A stretch of 64,000 nt of DNA, from positions 48,891,854-48,955,853 of the forward strand of contig NC_065536.1 of NCBI RefSeq assembly GCF_932294415.1. Direction: 5' to 3'. Made by a program: the position numbers and the translations under genes. Every line of letters starts with the position of its first letter. Within the stretch, counting starts at the first letter, position 1. Below are positions 21,334-35,069 of this stretch, piece after piece. The stretch comes from Quercus robur (taxonomy: Eukaryota > Streptophyta > Magnoliopsida > Fagales > Fagaceae). Below the pieces are notes generated by a model, which was not told the DNA's origin, made no database searches, and was given only the letters and a program-made list of their open reading frames with translations.

Positions 21334-24300
21334 TCAAGGAGATAATGGGCCTGAAAAGGTTGACACCACTGAAGCTGTTTCATCTCTAAGATGAGCAAGG
21401 CTTGGTCGAGCAAACATCTTTTCACCTTGTACTTTCCTTCCTTCTTTTATGAACGATATGCCTTGTGTTGCTGAATTAATGCTATTTGATCCCAAGTGTT
21501 GAATGCCCAGAGAAACCCTTCTGTTTAAAGGCACAGCATTAGTAAATCCTCCGTTCAGGCTCCCATTTGAAAGACGTCGGCTGCTGGTACCTGGCCTGGA
21601 CACAAACAAATTCTCTTGCTCAACCACTACTTGGCTTTGTACCTTCTTATTTTCCTGTGTGACAAAGACCATATCAGAGAGTAGGTAAGAATATACTGTT
21701 CTACTGTGAGTATTGGTACATGCATATATTTAGTGTTTAGAATGTTTTACAGGAGAGCTCCACCATAGAAAGAAGACTGTAATATTTACTTTCAAGAATA
21801 CATGAACTTGATAAGCAAAAGAATGAAAAACATGAAATTGTGTTTGCATTGCCATATTACACTAACCCTTTGTCTTTGCTTCTCCTCTTCTTTTTCCAGC
21901 CTGAACATGTTATACTCTTCCAACATTGCCAGGAGAGGTACCTAAAACAACAGGAGATACCATTTTCAATATGATAGGTTACTTGGTTTACTCAATGAGT
22001 CTGGAGATGCACAGTACCAAATGACACAGAAGTTGTACAGTTGGAATTCAAACTGTCAGGCATTAAAAGAACCCAGGAGTTAAGAGTTCCACCGACTTGA
22101 CATGTTTTCTGCTCAAAATATTTTTAGGTTTTTGGTATCATTTTTTTAATTTAATTTATTACTCCATGTTTCTTGACAAGTATAATTTAGTTTACACTAA
22201 CGAATCCATGTGTATGAAAGAGTTTGCTTGACATTTTTTTGTAACACGAAAAATTTATGACTAGCAATTACTTTTGAAGTTTTGAAGCATCATAATTGCA
22301 GATTTTCTTTGATGTCAAAAATCCTATTTTGTGGTTGGTAAAATTTAATTTACACCAAATGCTCTTCAATGTTGATTATGTAATTGACATTGCTAATAAT
22401 ACACAATGAAGGAAAAAATATTTTTCTTTATTTTTTCTTTTAGATAGAATAAAAAGTCGAATGCTTTTGTTTTTATCTGCTTCTAGGGAACCATATGAGT
22501 AATGACTTGCAAGATTGATTTCGAAATATGCAGGCCAACACAGGAATATATTAGTAAGTCTTCGCTTAGAATTAAATTCAATTGAGTGTGTGGGTCCCTG
22601 CTGTTTGAACATTTTTGTATAGGTATCTAGAGTAATGGGGGTGATATCAATCAAAATAGGGAAAAATTAATGATCACAGGGAGGAAATCTACAAAGAACA
22701 TTAGTTCTCCTTAGCACAGATTCTGAATCATATTAGAACAGTTTGCCTATGAATCTTGTCTGATGATGCTCTATTTCTATTTATTCTAGAGTTTTCTATA
22801 TCAGAACTTCTAGCTGATTCTCAATTTTTACCATCTGTGAACTTCTCTGCTCTGTGGTTTCACTGAATAAAAAATGGTGTTTCTTATTTATAGTTTCAAC
22901 CAACAATTCTTTTAGTATAGGTTATTTACATTGGCCTATTTTGCTTAAAAAATAAGCTGGAGAAAAGAACTTCTGTATCTAGAAAAAGTGAGGCTTTAAA
23001 AAAGCTGAACAAAGGGCCAAACAAACAAGCATAGATAAGTGTCATGCAGTGATAAGAAACAATCTTTTATCAGAATGTAGTCATAAGCACCAGAATATCT
23101 ACCTCATCATACAAGAAAACTTTCTTTCTTTCTTCTTCCCAGCTCTTAGTCTTTACTGTTAGCAAATCTACCAAAGCTGCAGTTAACCATCATGTGAAAA
23201 CACATAATGTTAAATATAATTATATATTTATCAGAACTCCACATGATATTTCATTTAGTAGCTTTTGATCTTTTTAGTTCAAGGTAAATGTCATACGCTG
23301 TCCAAAATAAATTGATGGCTATTTTTATTTCACTAATAGTTTATATTTTATGATCTACTTGGTTAATATTGCATAATATACCATTATTCTGCAAAATTTT
23401 AGTTTTCACCTAAAAAAATGTAATATTTCTTGACACGGTTGTCAAATTCTTTCTTCCCATTGGGTGTATAAATTAACATACAGAAACTCTAAACACCTGG
23501 GATTTTGTTGACTGTTATTCTGGCACGTTCTGCACGTCTGAGGTTCTTGTGGGCACCTCTGCTGACTGAGTATCGATTCTCATCCTGAAAGCATACATGG
23601 ATTAAGAAACATGTAAAGGAGGTAAAAGGTCAGAGACAACTAATCTTGTTAACCAATGATTATAAGAAAAATAACCCTGTTATATTCTTCCAGCCAGCGC
23701 TCCTCATCACGTGCCAACATCCACTTTTCTACCTTCTCCATTATAGCCTTCCTGCTAGAAGCTTCTTCTTTTGCTCTTGATATCTGTTCATCCATGCTCA
23801 TGAGGAGATCAGCATGGTCAATCTCTCCTATTGTACATTCATGCCAGATTATTAGTTTCTATAGTTTCAAACAACACCACCACATACTAGAAAACAAATA
23901 CATATCAAGAATCGCACCAGTTTTTATGAGGTTTGTTATGTTATCCATCTCTGATTGTGAAGGAATCTCCATGTGTGATTTATTGCATATCTCCTCCAGC
24001 TCATTTTGTTTCTTGTGGAATAACTCTTTCATCTTACTTGATTTTAACTGATCCAGTCTCTTGACTTCAGCTTCAGCCTTGAAACCATTTGAGTTACTAT
24101 TATGTCTAGTTGTTTCTGATACGTTTGAGTGTCATAAACATTATATACTGACCTGCTGAATTATACTAGGAGTGAGGCTTCCTGGATCTGATACTTCAGA
24201 CGAGACTAATAATAAATCAGTAACATGGTAGAATGAATGACGCTCTCTGGAGGGTGTGTCCATGAGATTCCACAAGTTTTTCAATGCTCTACCAAGTTGG

Positions 24301-26221
24301 CGTAGCTACCAAAATATATGAAGAAATAAATCACTATCAGTATATAGCAACTGAAAAAAAATATAAAACAAAGGAAACTGGGGTGCTTAGCATCACTACT
24401 ATCAAATTTATGTGATTTTACCATTAATTAGGTCAGGTCAGCATTGTGTTTCGAGTTATGTGAAACTCTTTACATTTGTGATTACTCACTTGATAGTCAC
24501 CAAAGTACCTTGTTTTGCCGAGGCAGGTTGGTGCCTCATGCAAATAAGTTCTGATCAAAAAATTAGTAGCACAACAGCTTAAGCATTACCTTCTCAAGTC
24601 GCTTTTGCTTTTCTTCCTCCAGAGACTCCACTGTGCTTTTGAGTTTAGCCAAAATACTGTCGCTTATATTTTTCGACATTCCACTCAATTCGTTCAGGCT
24701 TGGATGGACTTTGGTTATGATCATTGAGGAATCCATCCCCAGTATTGCAGTCAGGTTGTGGATTTTGCCTATGTATTTTTCTACTCTTTGGAGCCTTTCA
24801 TTCTTCGAGGTAGACAAAAGAGTAAAAGAATATGAAAATTGATTATTTCAATTATACTCTGTTCATTGCACAGAACAATTTCTTAATCACTTTTATTTGT
24901 ACCTTCTCATTACGGAGTCTTTGTAGTTCAATCTGATACTCCTCGAGTTTCTTCAAAGAAAGATCATTCTCGTTCACTATGACAGTTGTTGATGAATTAT
25001 CGTACTCTGATTGACCTGCTATTTCTGCAGAAATTTTCTGAATTTGTCCTTGCACAGCTTGGAATTGGTTCATCCTCTCTTCTTTTCTTAACCGCATCTC
25101 CCGCAAAGCTGGTGTGATTGAGTCTAGCTGCTCTTTCAATGTTCCTGTCATCTTTTCTGGCTGTTCAGACAAGAATTAGTTTAGTCCATGCAAGTATAAG
25201 TGAGTTGAGATTTTCTGATGTCAAGATGAGTAGATTCATTGTGTTCGAATATTTCACTCTCATTGTAATAGTTAAAATTTGATAGACTCACCCAAAAGCA
25301 TATTTCTGGCTGGAAGTCAGCCATGACAACATTGTCGGGCCTACTTATTGGGCCATTCCTTATAATGGCAGGAAAAACCCGTGGTCAATTTTCTACTGTG
25401 ACTAGTTTAATGAAATTCTGTTTTCTTTTGAATTATATGAAACCTTTCTAATTATAAGCTTGAATCTTGTTTCTTTAACTCTATTTAATAAATTGCATTG
25501 ATATTCTCCAAAAATCACTTGGCTGAAGGATTCCAGAATTGAACACTACATCCTGACTACTTTTCACATCTATGATGTGTACCAGTATTCTAATTATACG
25601 AGACTTTCTAATTAGAAGTTTGAATCTTGTTTCTTAACTGTATTTAATAAATTGCATTGATATTCTCCAAAAATCACATGACTGAAGGATTCCAGAATTG
25701 AACACTACATCCTTTTTTTTTTGGAGAAAGTGAACGCTACATCCTGTCTACTTTTCACATGCATACCAGTATTCTAATTTATATGCATGCTATGATTTGT
25801 GGTTACATGAGTTGATAAGTGGTACCCGTCCAGGGAGAGATCGTTCACCAAGGGACAAAAGAAGATGGGTAAATTCAGCCTCAGCTTCTGCCAACTCCTG
25901 ATGCAGGTGAGCTCTCGATATATTTGCAGTGTCAACTTTTCTCCTGTAAACCTCTAGACACTCCTGTTCTAAATCTAGCAGAACCTTCTCTCTTTCAAAT
26001 TGATCTTCTCCAACTTCATCCCATATCATCTGTTTCAAAATTTTGATATAAGAACAGTGAATGAGAAACATTCCAAGCTATTACTTTTGTACACAAATAA
26101 TTACGATAAAAAAAAAAACTCTTGCCTGCAATTCCTGAAGTAAATATCCACATGAAGTTTCTAGCAATGCAGTGCTTCTCATTCTAATTGTTGTTTGCAG
26201 TGAACTTATCTGATGCTCCAT
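21334..26221 (-). CDS. MAP65-8: 65-kDa microtubule-associated protein, MAP65-8-like, 11 exons
   Basis: Exons on the minus strand: 26221-26126, 26029-25826, 25160-24903, 24802-24590, 24305-24153, 24077-23918, 23827-23676, 23584-23497, 23176-23103, 21941-21867 and 21654-21334. They join in frame to 597 codons and match the MAP65/PRC1/Ase1 length of about 560-700. The N-terminus ([30 protein letters not shown]) and coiled-coil rod are family hallmarks. The conserved microtubule-binding block is [20 protein letters not shown] then WLEEYNRDENRYS and [13 protein letters not shown]. The tail ([20 protein letters not shown]) is variable in the family. MAP65 proteins cross-link antiparallel microtubules. 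Residue similarity to MAP65-8 is from memory. All introns are GT-AG except intron 1, which starts GC. Intron 9 is about 1.16 kb. Confidence 0.93.
25430..25790. repeat. Tandem duplication inside MAP65 intron 2
   Basis: Two copies offset by 160 bp share 'ttgaatcttgtttct', 'tttaataaattgcattg', 'attctccaaaaatcac' and 'gattccagaattgaac'. The second copy has picked up a T-run and a further partial repeat of the 'acatcctg' end. Confidence 0.85.
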
Positions 26222-28126
26222 TTGATATGGGTGGAGCTCACAGATAGCCAAGCTACTGGTTTGAGAAGTTCATTGATATTACAATTGGAATTGAGGGAAA
26301 GTGGAGAAAGAGAGAATGATGGGGTGGGAGTGGGAGCTTTGGGTGTGAATTATTGCTTAAAAAACAAGTGTGACAGAGTTAGGTAATGTTGAATCTTTGG
26401 GTTCAAGGATCAGTAAGTTCTTTTCATCCTCCAGGTTGTCTTTCCCTCTCCTATTTTTTGAATTTGAGAAATGAGAAAAAGGTGTATCTTCTTTAGTTTA
26501 GTCTCTTTATTCAGAAATTTCTATATATATTTGATAAAAAAAAAAAAAAAATTCTATATATATATATATATATATATGTCATATATCACCCTTTAGCTGA
26601 ACTTGATTCCGAAGCAACCTATGCCTAGAAATGTAGACAGCTCAATTCATGCTTTCGGCAGCTAATATCTATTATACCCTCAAGAATGGGCCACCGTGAG
26701 AATCTGGACCATACGGTGTGATGCCCTAATCTTGATGTCCAGTAATGACATTTGATTGCAAGACTTTTCACTTGAATTTGGCTTGATTGGATTTGATTTG
26801 CTGATTGAGAACCATACGTTTAGATTAGCAATATGTACAAGCTACTCAATATAAGCCAATAAAGCCATTAGCCAGACAAAATTTTGATAGGTAAAATACT
26901 TCTTTCTATATAGGTGGATTTTTTTTTTTACTGATTTTTTAGTGTTGAGATAAGATTTCATTGGCATCAATAACACGTCATTTAGAGGACTTTATACTGT
27001 AGCAGTTTCAACACCCCACCTTGTACACCTTTCTGATAAACTATTTAATAAAATAAATTGAAGTCAATCTTGATAGGGAAGACTGAATTTAGGTGTGGAG
27101 AGATAGAGATACCAGGAGTGTTAAGGACATATTAATGGCATAAGGATGGAGCTGAAACTGACTGGGGCTTTATATTTTTAATAACTTTGTCAAGAAAAAA
27201 AAAGGAAAAGTGAGATCTAGAAGTTGTGGAACAATATGCAAACCAAGGCTTGCAATTTAAGAATTTTAAGTACAACAATCGGTGGGGTCTCAATATTTTG
27301 GGACATTGGATTATCCTAATATGTGAAGTGTGAACCATCTTTTAAAGGTGCCACTACAACAAAAATAGTTTACATATATTATGCTTCAACGATCAAGAAA
27401 GGCAGTCTCACCCACCACAGAAGAATTGATGTATGAATGACTTTGAGATATCATGTTGGTGATACTTCCTCCACTAGCGATTTCTTTCCTTCGACTTATT
27501 ATTATAATTATCGATCAGAATCCACTACGAAGTTGAGGAATGGATTTGTAAATTGATTGTGGGCCTCGTCTAACATCATAAACACAGTGTTCGAGTTGAA
27601 GAGTGACCATGTAGACCCCAACATTACAAAAATTCATCTGGAAAATTCATATGAAACTGACAGCCTTCTATAAAACTTTTTTTTATTTTTATGGGTTCTA
27701 CCATTTTGCGTTGAACAATCCAGCATTTTTATCCTAGTTCTAAAATATCATCATAGCTTTATTATTTTAATATACATGTGATAATATCTTCCTCTAATAT
27801 TAAGGGGCAATGATAAAATATAAAGAGGGTGAAGATAGTAACTGCTTTTAATATTCTATTATTATTGGTGAAAAAATTAATATTCAACACAAACGATCTT
27901 ATCCTAGATAATAATAAAAAATTAAAAACCAATTTATGACATAAGAAAAATTGGTTCAGAGTGTTTAATTTGTAAAGATTACTGTTATTTCCACAAACTC
28001 ATAGTGACACATGATGTAGAAAGTTTGATTTTTACCCTTATTATTACATTCAAAATGTCAAATTAATACTTAAATTTCAATGATGAGAATTAAATATGAT
28101 AAAGACAAAGTTTTTAAAAGACCCTT
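26222..28126. other. Upstream region of the MAP65 gene and AT-rich intergenic DNA
   Basis: The first few hundred bases would hold the MAP65 5' UTR and promoter, to the right on the minus strand. An A-run at 26536-26550 and (TA)n at 26555-26577 follow. No gene or recognised repeat beyond that. Confidence 0.4.
26555..26577. repeat. (TA)n microsatellite
   Basis: About eleven uninterrupted TA units in the MAP65 upstream region. Confidence 0.85.
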
Positions 28127-28429
28127 ATGTTATTTTTTTTTTCCTTATACTGTTGGATAGTTACGATAATGGGAATAGTGGGAGGAATAAATATTGGACT
28201 TCTTTTTTGGAAAAATTTAAAAAATCACTTAAGTTATAAGGCTCTTGGCCTAGCATGTTGTTGTTGCCATTGCCCAGTTCCATGGTTTTACTTACCACGA
28301 TCAAATAATTTAACTTGTGGTACAGATGCCAATGACTTAACCCTATACGAAGATTGGCAAGGTATCCACATAGTAAGCTCGAATTTGAAACTTGTTAGAG
28401 ACAAAGTCACATATAAGGTTAAAAAATAA

Positions 28430-31400
28430 AAATAAAAATAACTCTTAGTACACCTATTTTCCTTGTAAAATTTGTCTCTAAATGACTTTTTAGTGAGTAT
28501 TTATTTATTTACATTTAAATCTTCCCTAAACCATGGATAGTATAGATTTTTTTTTTTCTTTTCCAATTCATCCATAAATGATTAATTTGTCTACCAAAAA
28601 AGTTATATGGCATATGTTGGTGGTATCCATTGATAGAGTTATAAATTAATTGAGCTATTTATGAACAATTTTAATTTTTTTTTCGTATTTTAATTTTTAA
28701 GATATTTAGATCAACATACAATGGAGCTGGAGGTTACTTTGGGATTTTAGGTTCTGTGTCATTGTGTCAAGCCGTATTAATGACAAGACTAAATGTTGAG
28801 GCCTCAACATGGCTCTACAAAAAGGTGCAGTACCAATTATTCACCCGAAATGTATAGAAAAAAAAAAAAATTTTTTGAGTGTTAAAATATATTATAGAGA
28901 GAGAAGAAAACTCATAGTTTTATCTATTTTCCCCACTTTAACTAAAGTAATTAACTGAGCATGCACTAACTCTTTTTATACATAAAATAAATATCTAATT
29001 TTATTATATAGGGAAGAGACGAAGATGCTAATTTCCCTGTGGATAAATACTCTGAGCAAACACGGACAATGAGTGAAATTTTTAGGAAGTCCAATTATAA
29101 CAATGGAAGAAGCCCTTTCAAATAATAATGAAGCCAAAAGCAAATGTACGATTAGAATAAAATATAGTTCACCCATTAATGATTAATTTGTCTACAAAAC
29201 AAGTTACAAGTTAATGATTAAATTCATTGAGCTATTTATGAACATTTTTAATTTTGAGTTATTTAGATCAAAATACAATGGAGTTGGAGGTTACTGTCTG
29301 GGATTTCAGGTTTTGTGTCACTATGTCAAGCCTTATTAATGATAAGACTAAAGGTTGAGGCCTCAACGTGGTTCTACATAAGGGTGCAGAACCAATTATT
29401 CAGCCAATGTGTACAGAATAAAAAAACCCCAAAAATTAAAAAAATAAATAAATCAAGTGTTAAAATCTATTATAGAGAGAAGAAAATTCATTGTTTTATC
29501 TATTTTTCCCACTTTAACTAAAGTAATTAATTTACCACGCACTGTCTCCTTTCATACATAAAAATTTCAGGAAAGAAATTAAAATTCTCTTGTGGATAAG
29601 ATGTACCTACCTTGAGCAAATAGAGAAAATTAAGGAGAATTTTAGGATGTCCTGTGCTAATGATTACAAACAAATGTATGTTTCTAAAAAAATCAACCAT
29701 AAACACAAGAATATACATAAAGATAAACATAGATACAAACATGCTATATATTTTCAATTACACATCCAAACGATGTATTGTCAATTCTTAAGGACTCCTT
29801 GAATTGAAGGGAGTCAAGTAGTGCTAGTGATGTCATTGAAAAGTCACATACAACATGTGACTTATAGGTTGTTGCAGTCAAGTGTTAAGAGTCTCGTAAA
29901 GAAGCCTCCAAGCTGCTAGAGATGTGTATATATTTGGTAACCTTGTGACTTACGGGTTACTAGAGTATTATACTATTATTGTTACTATTAAGTTTTTCTT
30001 TTTGGGGCAATGAACGCCAATTGTTCACATATGAAACATTCATATTTTTTGTGCTTATAGTCATATTTACTATTTTATTTAGTGTAGTAAAAAAACATTT
30101 CCCATTTTTTGAATGAATACGATGAAAACTGTACAAAAAGTCTACCATTCATGTTGTTAAAAAGAAATACAAATTTTTGTGTATGAGTTAAAAAGTTCAT
30201 GAAGTTAGCTCTACTATTGTTTTCCGCCATTTTGTAATCACAGTCTTCTAAAAAAAAAATTGTATATTGTTAATGAGGGTTAATTTACTAAAATAAAAAT
30301 GGCATATCAAATGAGACCATTTCCTAGGAGGTTTTATTTCTTTCAATCATGAAGGGCTTGTCTTGTAGATGTTTGAACAAAGATTTCATTTATTTATTTT
30401 TTTTAAAGGAAGATAGTCTTGATTGTATCTTTAAGATATTCTCCCCTCTCCCCATGTGTGTGTGTTAAAATATTTAGTATTCTAAAAAAAAAAAAAAAAA
30501 AAAAAATCAAATATACATTAAAAAAGAAACTCTATTCACAAGTTACATCAGATATGTTGGTGGCAGTCAATGATAATATTATAAATGAATTGAGCTATTT
30601 ATGAACAATTTTGGCTTGACTTGAGAGAAAACTTGTTTATATTCATTTATTTAGCAAATGAGCCAAATTCAAGTTCAAGCTTATACTCGATTACAAAACA
30701 AGTTAAGCTCAAACATAATAATGCATGAATGAACAAGCTAGTGAGTATAAGACTTGATTTATAATATTATTTGCATGCATGTCCATATATAAAATATACT
30801 TATATAGACTTTTTTTTAGATAAATACTTATATAAACTTGAGATTGAACTATGTAAATAAGTAAATAAGTTCATTACATATAAAATTTTTTTATCATTCT
30901 AAAAAAAAAAAATCATATTATTATTTGTAAATCATTGATGATATAAATAATCCAATTTTTTCTAAAGTTATATATAATTTATAACAATACTAGGTTGGTG
31001 AGTCTGTTTTTATAAGTTCATTGAAAATTATTTTATCTAATTAACTCAAATGATATAATTTCAACAATAATTTAGTTATAAGTTATTAGCATAAATTTGT
31101 GAAGATGAGATAACAAGTCATTCAAGAAGCACATCATTTACTGCAATTATCTTATTCGGGAATTTGGAACAAGTTGGTTGTCACTTTCACATGGATCTTC
31201 TCTACTCAAAATAAGTTGTGGTCCTCGATTTTCTCATAAAGAATACTGGTCTTGGTGTTTATTATATATAGGGAAAGAATAAGTTAATCAATTTGTTCGT
31301 GATCTAGTACAAGTTTGTTCAACAAGAAAATAAATGAATATTTAATGTGCCATCTAACTTGGTGATGTGCTTGAACTAAACTCATGGTTGAAACAAAATT

Positions 31401-31610
31401 AAATTTGCAAAGCATGAACTTTTAATATTTTGTTTAGCTTAGTTTGTTTATCCAAAAGACGAGTAGGTCAAATCAATGGTCTATAATACTTTGTTTATCC
31501 AAAAGATGAGTGTCCTGAATCAATGATCTATAACCATTCCTAAAGTAAAACTCATAAAGTTAACCTTCACCTATTACGTGATTGCTTGCTTTTATATTGT
31601 TTGAGGCTAA
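28430..31610. other. AT-rich intergenic region around the duplicated exon-like unit
   Basis: Apart from the duplicated unit, this holds an A-run at 30485-30506, and a short direct repeat at about 31435-31540 ('tttgtttatccaaaaga' twice with 'caat...tctataa'). No gene supported. Confidence 0.4.
28550..29650 (+). repeat. Tandemly duplicated exon-like unit of an unknown gene
   Basis: Two copies about 560 bp apart, 28560-29110 and 29180-29650. Each has 'attgagctatttatgaac', then 'tacaatgga', then a block which in copy 1 reads YNGAGGYFGILGSVSLCQAV and LMTRLNVEASTWLYKKV. Copy 2 keeps SLCQALLMIRLKVEASTWFY but a small insertion near 29298 shifts frame. Both then share an A-rich stretch and 'aaagtaattaa'. 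A third partial copy of the flank lies at 30540-30620. Family not recognised; likely a decayed duplicated gene fragment. Confidence 0.6.
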
Positions 31611-32115
31611 GATTGTGTTTGGTTTGATGGAAATTAATTTTCGGAAAATATTTATGCATTTATGGGTGTTTGGGGCGATGAAAAATGTTGGTCTACTGGA
31701 TTCCTGGAAGTTATTTTTCGGTTGACGTAAAGTAGACATTTATAGTGGAAATTAGTTTATAGTGGAAATTAGTTTACACTTTCATTTTTCATAAACTATT
31801 TTTGGCCTCACCAAAAACTTATCAACTGAACCTCCACCCCCCATTGTTTGCCACCCAACCACCACACCACACTAACCTCCCCAGTCTCTGGTGGCCAATC
31901 ATCTCCACGACCGTCGGTCCCCCAATCACGATTATTGTCATTATTATTATTATTATTATTTATCTAAAATTTTCATTTTTTTTATTATGTATGTGCTTAG
32001 GAGATGAGAAGATGTGAGAAAAATATGCTTCCATAGCATTTTTAGGAGCACAATCAAATATTTGAAAATAATTTTTTTTTCCAGAAAATATTTTCCTTTT
32101 AACCAAACACAACCT
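31611..32115. mobile_element. Harbinger-like MITE
   Basis: Left end gattgtgtttggtttgatgg and right end (opposite strand) aggttgtgtttggttaaaagg are inverted repeats. Just inside are 'ttttcggaaaatattt' and 'cagaaaatattttcc', very like the ends of the complete Harbinger element at 3418-8661. The interior has no transposase. The flanking triplets (cta, cag) do not match, so the duplication has decayed or a border is off by a base or two. Confidence 0.6.
31941..31963. repeat. (TTA)n microsatellite
   Basis: About seven TTA/TAT units inside the MITE interior. Confidence 0.8.
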
Positions 32116-32595
32116 CAGAGGAAATCATAATATTATCTACAAGGGGTCAAAACATGGACTAAAAATTTCAAATTCAAGAATAAAAATACATTAAGATTTA
32201 AATCTAAATTAATACATAAAAATTCAAACTAGTATTTATTCATTATTCAAATAATACAAACAAAAACATACAAAATAATTGTTTCTTAATTCATTTTGAT
32301 TTAATCATTTGAGTAATATTACGTTCATAACATTTGTACAACAAATCCTAAATGGCAAGCAATTACTAGTTTGAATCTGAGATCACCACTGACCTCATTT
32401 TTTAACCCACTAATCACAACTTGCTATCTAGGATTTGTTGTGAAATTGTTGTGGATGTAGTAGTATTACTTTAGTAATTTACCAAAATTGGAATTTGACA
32501 TTTCTTAAAAAAATTGAAAATCACCTATATGGTTATTTACAAGATTTCAAATTAATTCTCTTTTAAATGTACAAAATAAAGAGTCTCTTAGAAAA

Positions 32596-32977
32596 TAGGC
32601 TAAAATGCAAATGACACTTTCTAAGTTTGACTGGAATTCATTTCAGTCCTTTAACTTGACTTTCGTTTAACTGAGTCCTCCAAGTTTTCAATTTATTCAA
32701 TTCAGGCATTCCGTCTAATTTCGTTAAAAAATTGCCATTAGAAAAATATTTTTCTCACATTAAAAAAATCTATAGAATTAAAACAAATATTTCATAGATT
32801 TTTTTATGTGAGATTAAAAAAATAATAATAATTTCATTAGTTAATTGCATACTTAATGAAAATTTTTTGATGAAAACTTGAATTGAAAAACAAGAAACTT
32901 AGAGGACTCAATTAAACAAAAGTGAACTAAAATGAAATTTAGTCAAACTTAGAAGGTGCAATTTACATTTTAGCCTA
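32596..32977. mobile_element. Long-TIR MITE (382 bp)
   Basis: Inverted repeats of about 45 bp: left taggctaaaatgcaaatgac then 'tttctaagtttgact', and right on the opposite strand taggctaaaatgtaaattgc then 'cttctaagtttgact'. The interior is AT-rich and itself partly palindromic. Long repeats with an AT-rich middle suggest a Mutator-type or similar foldback MITE. No clean target duplication picked, since the flanks are A-runs. Confidence 0.7.
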
Positions 32978-33019
32978 AAAAATAATATTAAACCAATTGG
33001 TGTCTTTTTATAATAATGA

Positions 33020-33590
33020 TGGTGAGTTGAATCAAACTCATTTCGTCCATGTGGTTGTCCATGACTAGACCACGTCTAAGTCAATTCTAGATAAAGAAAA
33101 TCAAGTAGAAAGTGACACAAGAAATGAATAGGCTACATCCAGAGGCTCAATGGTCATCAAGGTAATTTGGTCGTCCATATCATGAGAGGATATGGATGAC
33201 CACTCAACACTTAGCAAATTTCAGAGAATTTCCTACAAATGCAAAGTAATCGAACCACGTTCTACTATTTTGAGACGTGAGGATAAGTTCCCGAAATCCG
33301 CTCTAACTCCCCCCACTAAGCCCATACACCTCCCACAATGGTAATGGAGCTTAACAAGCAGACTCGCTCGAGAACTCATTATAAAAAAGGGACCTAATCC
33401 TATCAGCCTAGGGTACGTTTTTCACTGTTCATTCACTTAGAATACTTGAGTTCAAGAGGGAGAACTGACTTAATCGTAGGAGGGTCCTTGGCCGGTTCAC
33501 CCTAGCCACCTTCGATAGTTCACTTCTTTCTTTTCAGGTCTTGCAACCACCGTTGACGTCCAGAATATTCAACCTACTGATTTTTCAAAC
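33020..33590 (+). mobile_element. LTR-like fragment with TATA box
   Basis: A TATA-like cattataaaaaagg at about 33378 is followed by a leader and a GC-richer segment ('ggagggtccttggccgg') ending in 'tcttttcaggtcttgc', a composition often seen at the R/U5 end of plant gypsy LTRs. Ends and duplication not identified. Confidence 0.35.
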
Positions 33591-34673
33591 CTCATCAAAT
33601 GATAAAGAGGATTTTATTGGCATTTAATATGACTTTCGGAACAATTTAGTTAGTTTTCAAGTTTGCAAAACTATTTTGTAAACTAGAATCTCGAGGCTCT
33701 GAAACTTGAGTTCAATGATAGAACTCCAGTCTCTAAGACTCGAGTTCCAAGTGGTAGCAATCTGTTGTGAAAGACAAAATCCATGTGGAACTAGAGTCTC
33801 TGAGACTTGAGTTCTTGTTGTTGGATATAGGAGTTTGTGCCTGTTAGGGTTGTGGTTTTGAATTGGTACTCTATATTTTGAAAGAGATGGGTTTGGTTTA
33901 GTGGGTTTTTTATTTTATGGGTGTAGACACTCGATTTTGCACTTATAATTTAATCAAGGAAGATGGTTAGAGTGACCATTCATATACCTGAAAAATCATA
34001 CTTGCATTACATGCATTAATTCATTTATTGCATAACATAAAAATGATCTTGAGATTCTAACGGTCGTGACGGTATGCCCGATTTCCAAATTGGACCGTTG
34101 AATTGAAAGATATCGCATGATCAAGTTTGCATGGTTTGCATGCATTTTTTTTTTTGGTAGAACCAACCACGCATGATTAATTTAAATTAATTCTGATTAG
34201 TTAAACAATCAAAATTAATTAAGTAATTTTGTGATTGGTTGTTGGATAGTGTTAAAAATAAACTTGCTTGCATGGGAATAAAGTGGATAATCAGATAATA
34301 ACAAAATTGTGGATAACCAAAACTTTTTGGAGTGTTTATATGCAAGATAATAATCACTTTAGAGACCTGAATATCTAGAAAAGGGGTTTAATCTTTAGAG
34401 TACGAATTAAAAATGTGTCTAATTAAGTGCAATTCTCGGCTAAAAAACCCTCAAAAAAGGAGACCACAATGGACCAAAATTCAAATGCGGGTCTAGCACC
34501 CAAGAGGGCCATTCAACACTCTTGGAGTGGAGTGTCGATTGGCATAAACTCGAGGCCCAGCCTGAATACTTCTAGATTGAGATAAGTCGTACCTTTTTTG
34601 ATTTTTTAGAGATGAGGATGCATCCCAATTCGTATCTGATCATTTAGCTAATTTTTTGAAGCATTCTCACCTC

Positions 34674-34681
34674 TATAAATA
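34674..34681 (+). promoter_or_regulatory. TATA box of the solo LTR
   Basis: TATAAATA in a GC-richer setting, followed by the presumed transcript leader. It orients the LTR as plus. Confidence 0.45.
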
Positions 34682-35069
34682 GAGGATGCCTTTCAAAATT
34701 CAGGACACTTTTTTACGCTTTTTGACCCCCCCTCTTTTTGGCTCTTTTCTTTAAAATCCCCTTATGTTAAAGACGTTCTGGAGGCTCTTACCTTAGGAAA
34801 TTTTTTTGTAAGTAAAGTATTTTAGGCTTCAAAGAGTTGAATAAATTTCTTTGAATCCTAAAATATTCTTTCATTAGAAGAGTACGCTCATGCAAGAGGT
34901 ATTTTTTTTTTTTCTTTTCTCCTTTCATTACTTTTTTTTCTTGTTTGATGCATGAATATTGTTTAGCATATTTTTGTTATTATGTTTTGTTCTTGATATA
35001 TTATTACCATGCTTGAATATGTTGCTATGTTCTTTTCTTTAACATGTGATTGTTTATTGTAATTTTTTT

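Noticed and set aside
28127-28429. 100-aa frame with CCCCHCP cluster and EDWQGIHIVSSNLKLVRDK
   Set aside because: It has some coding texture but no recognised domain, splice context or family; kept only as a note beside the duplicated unit.
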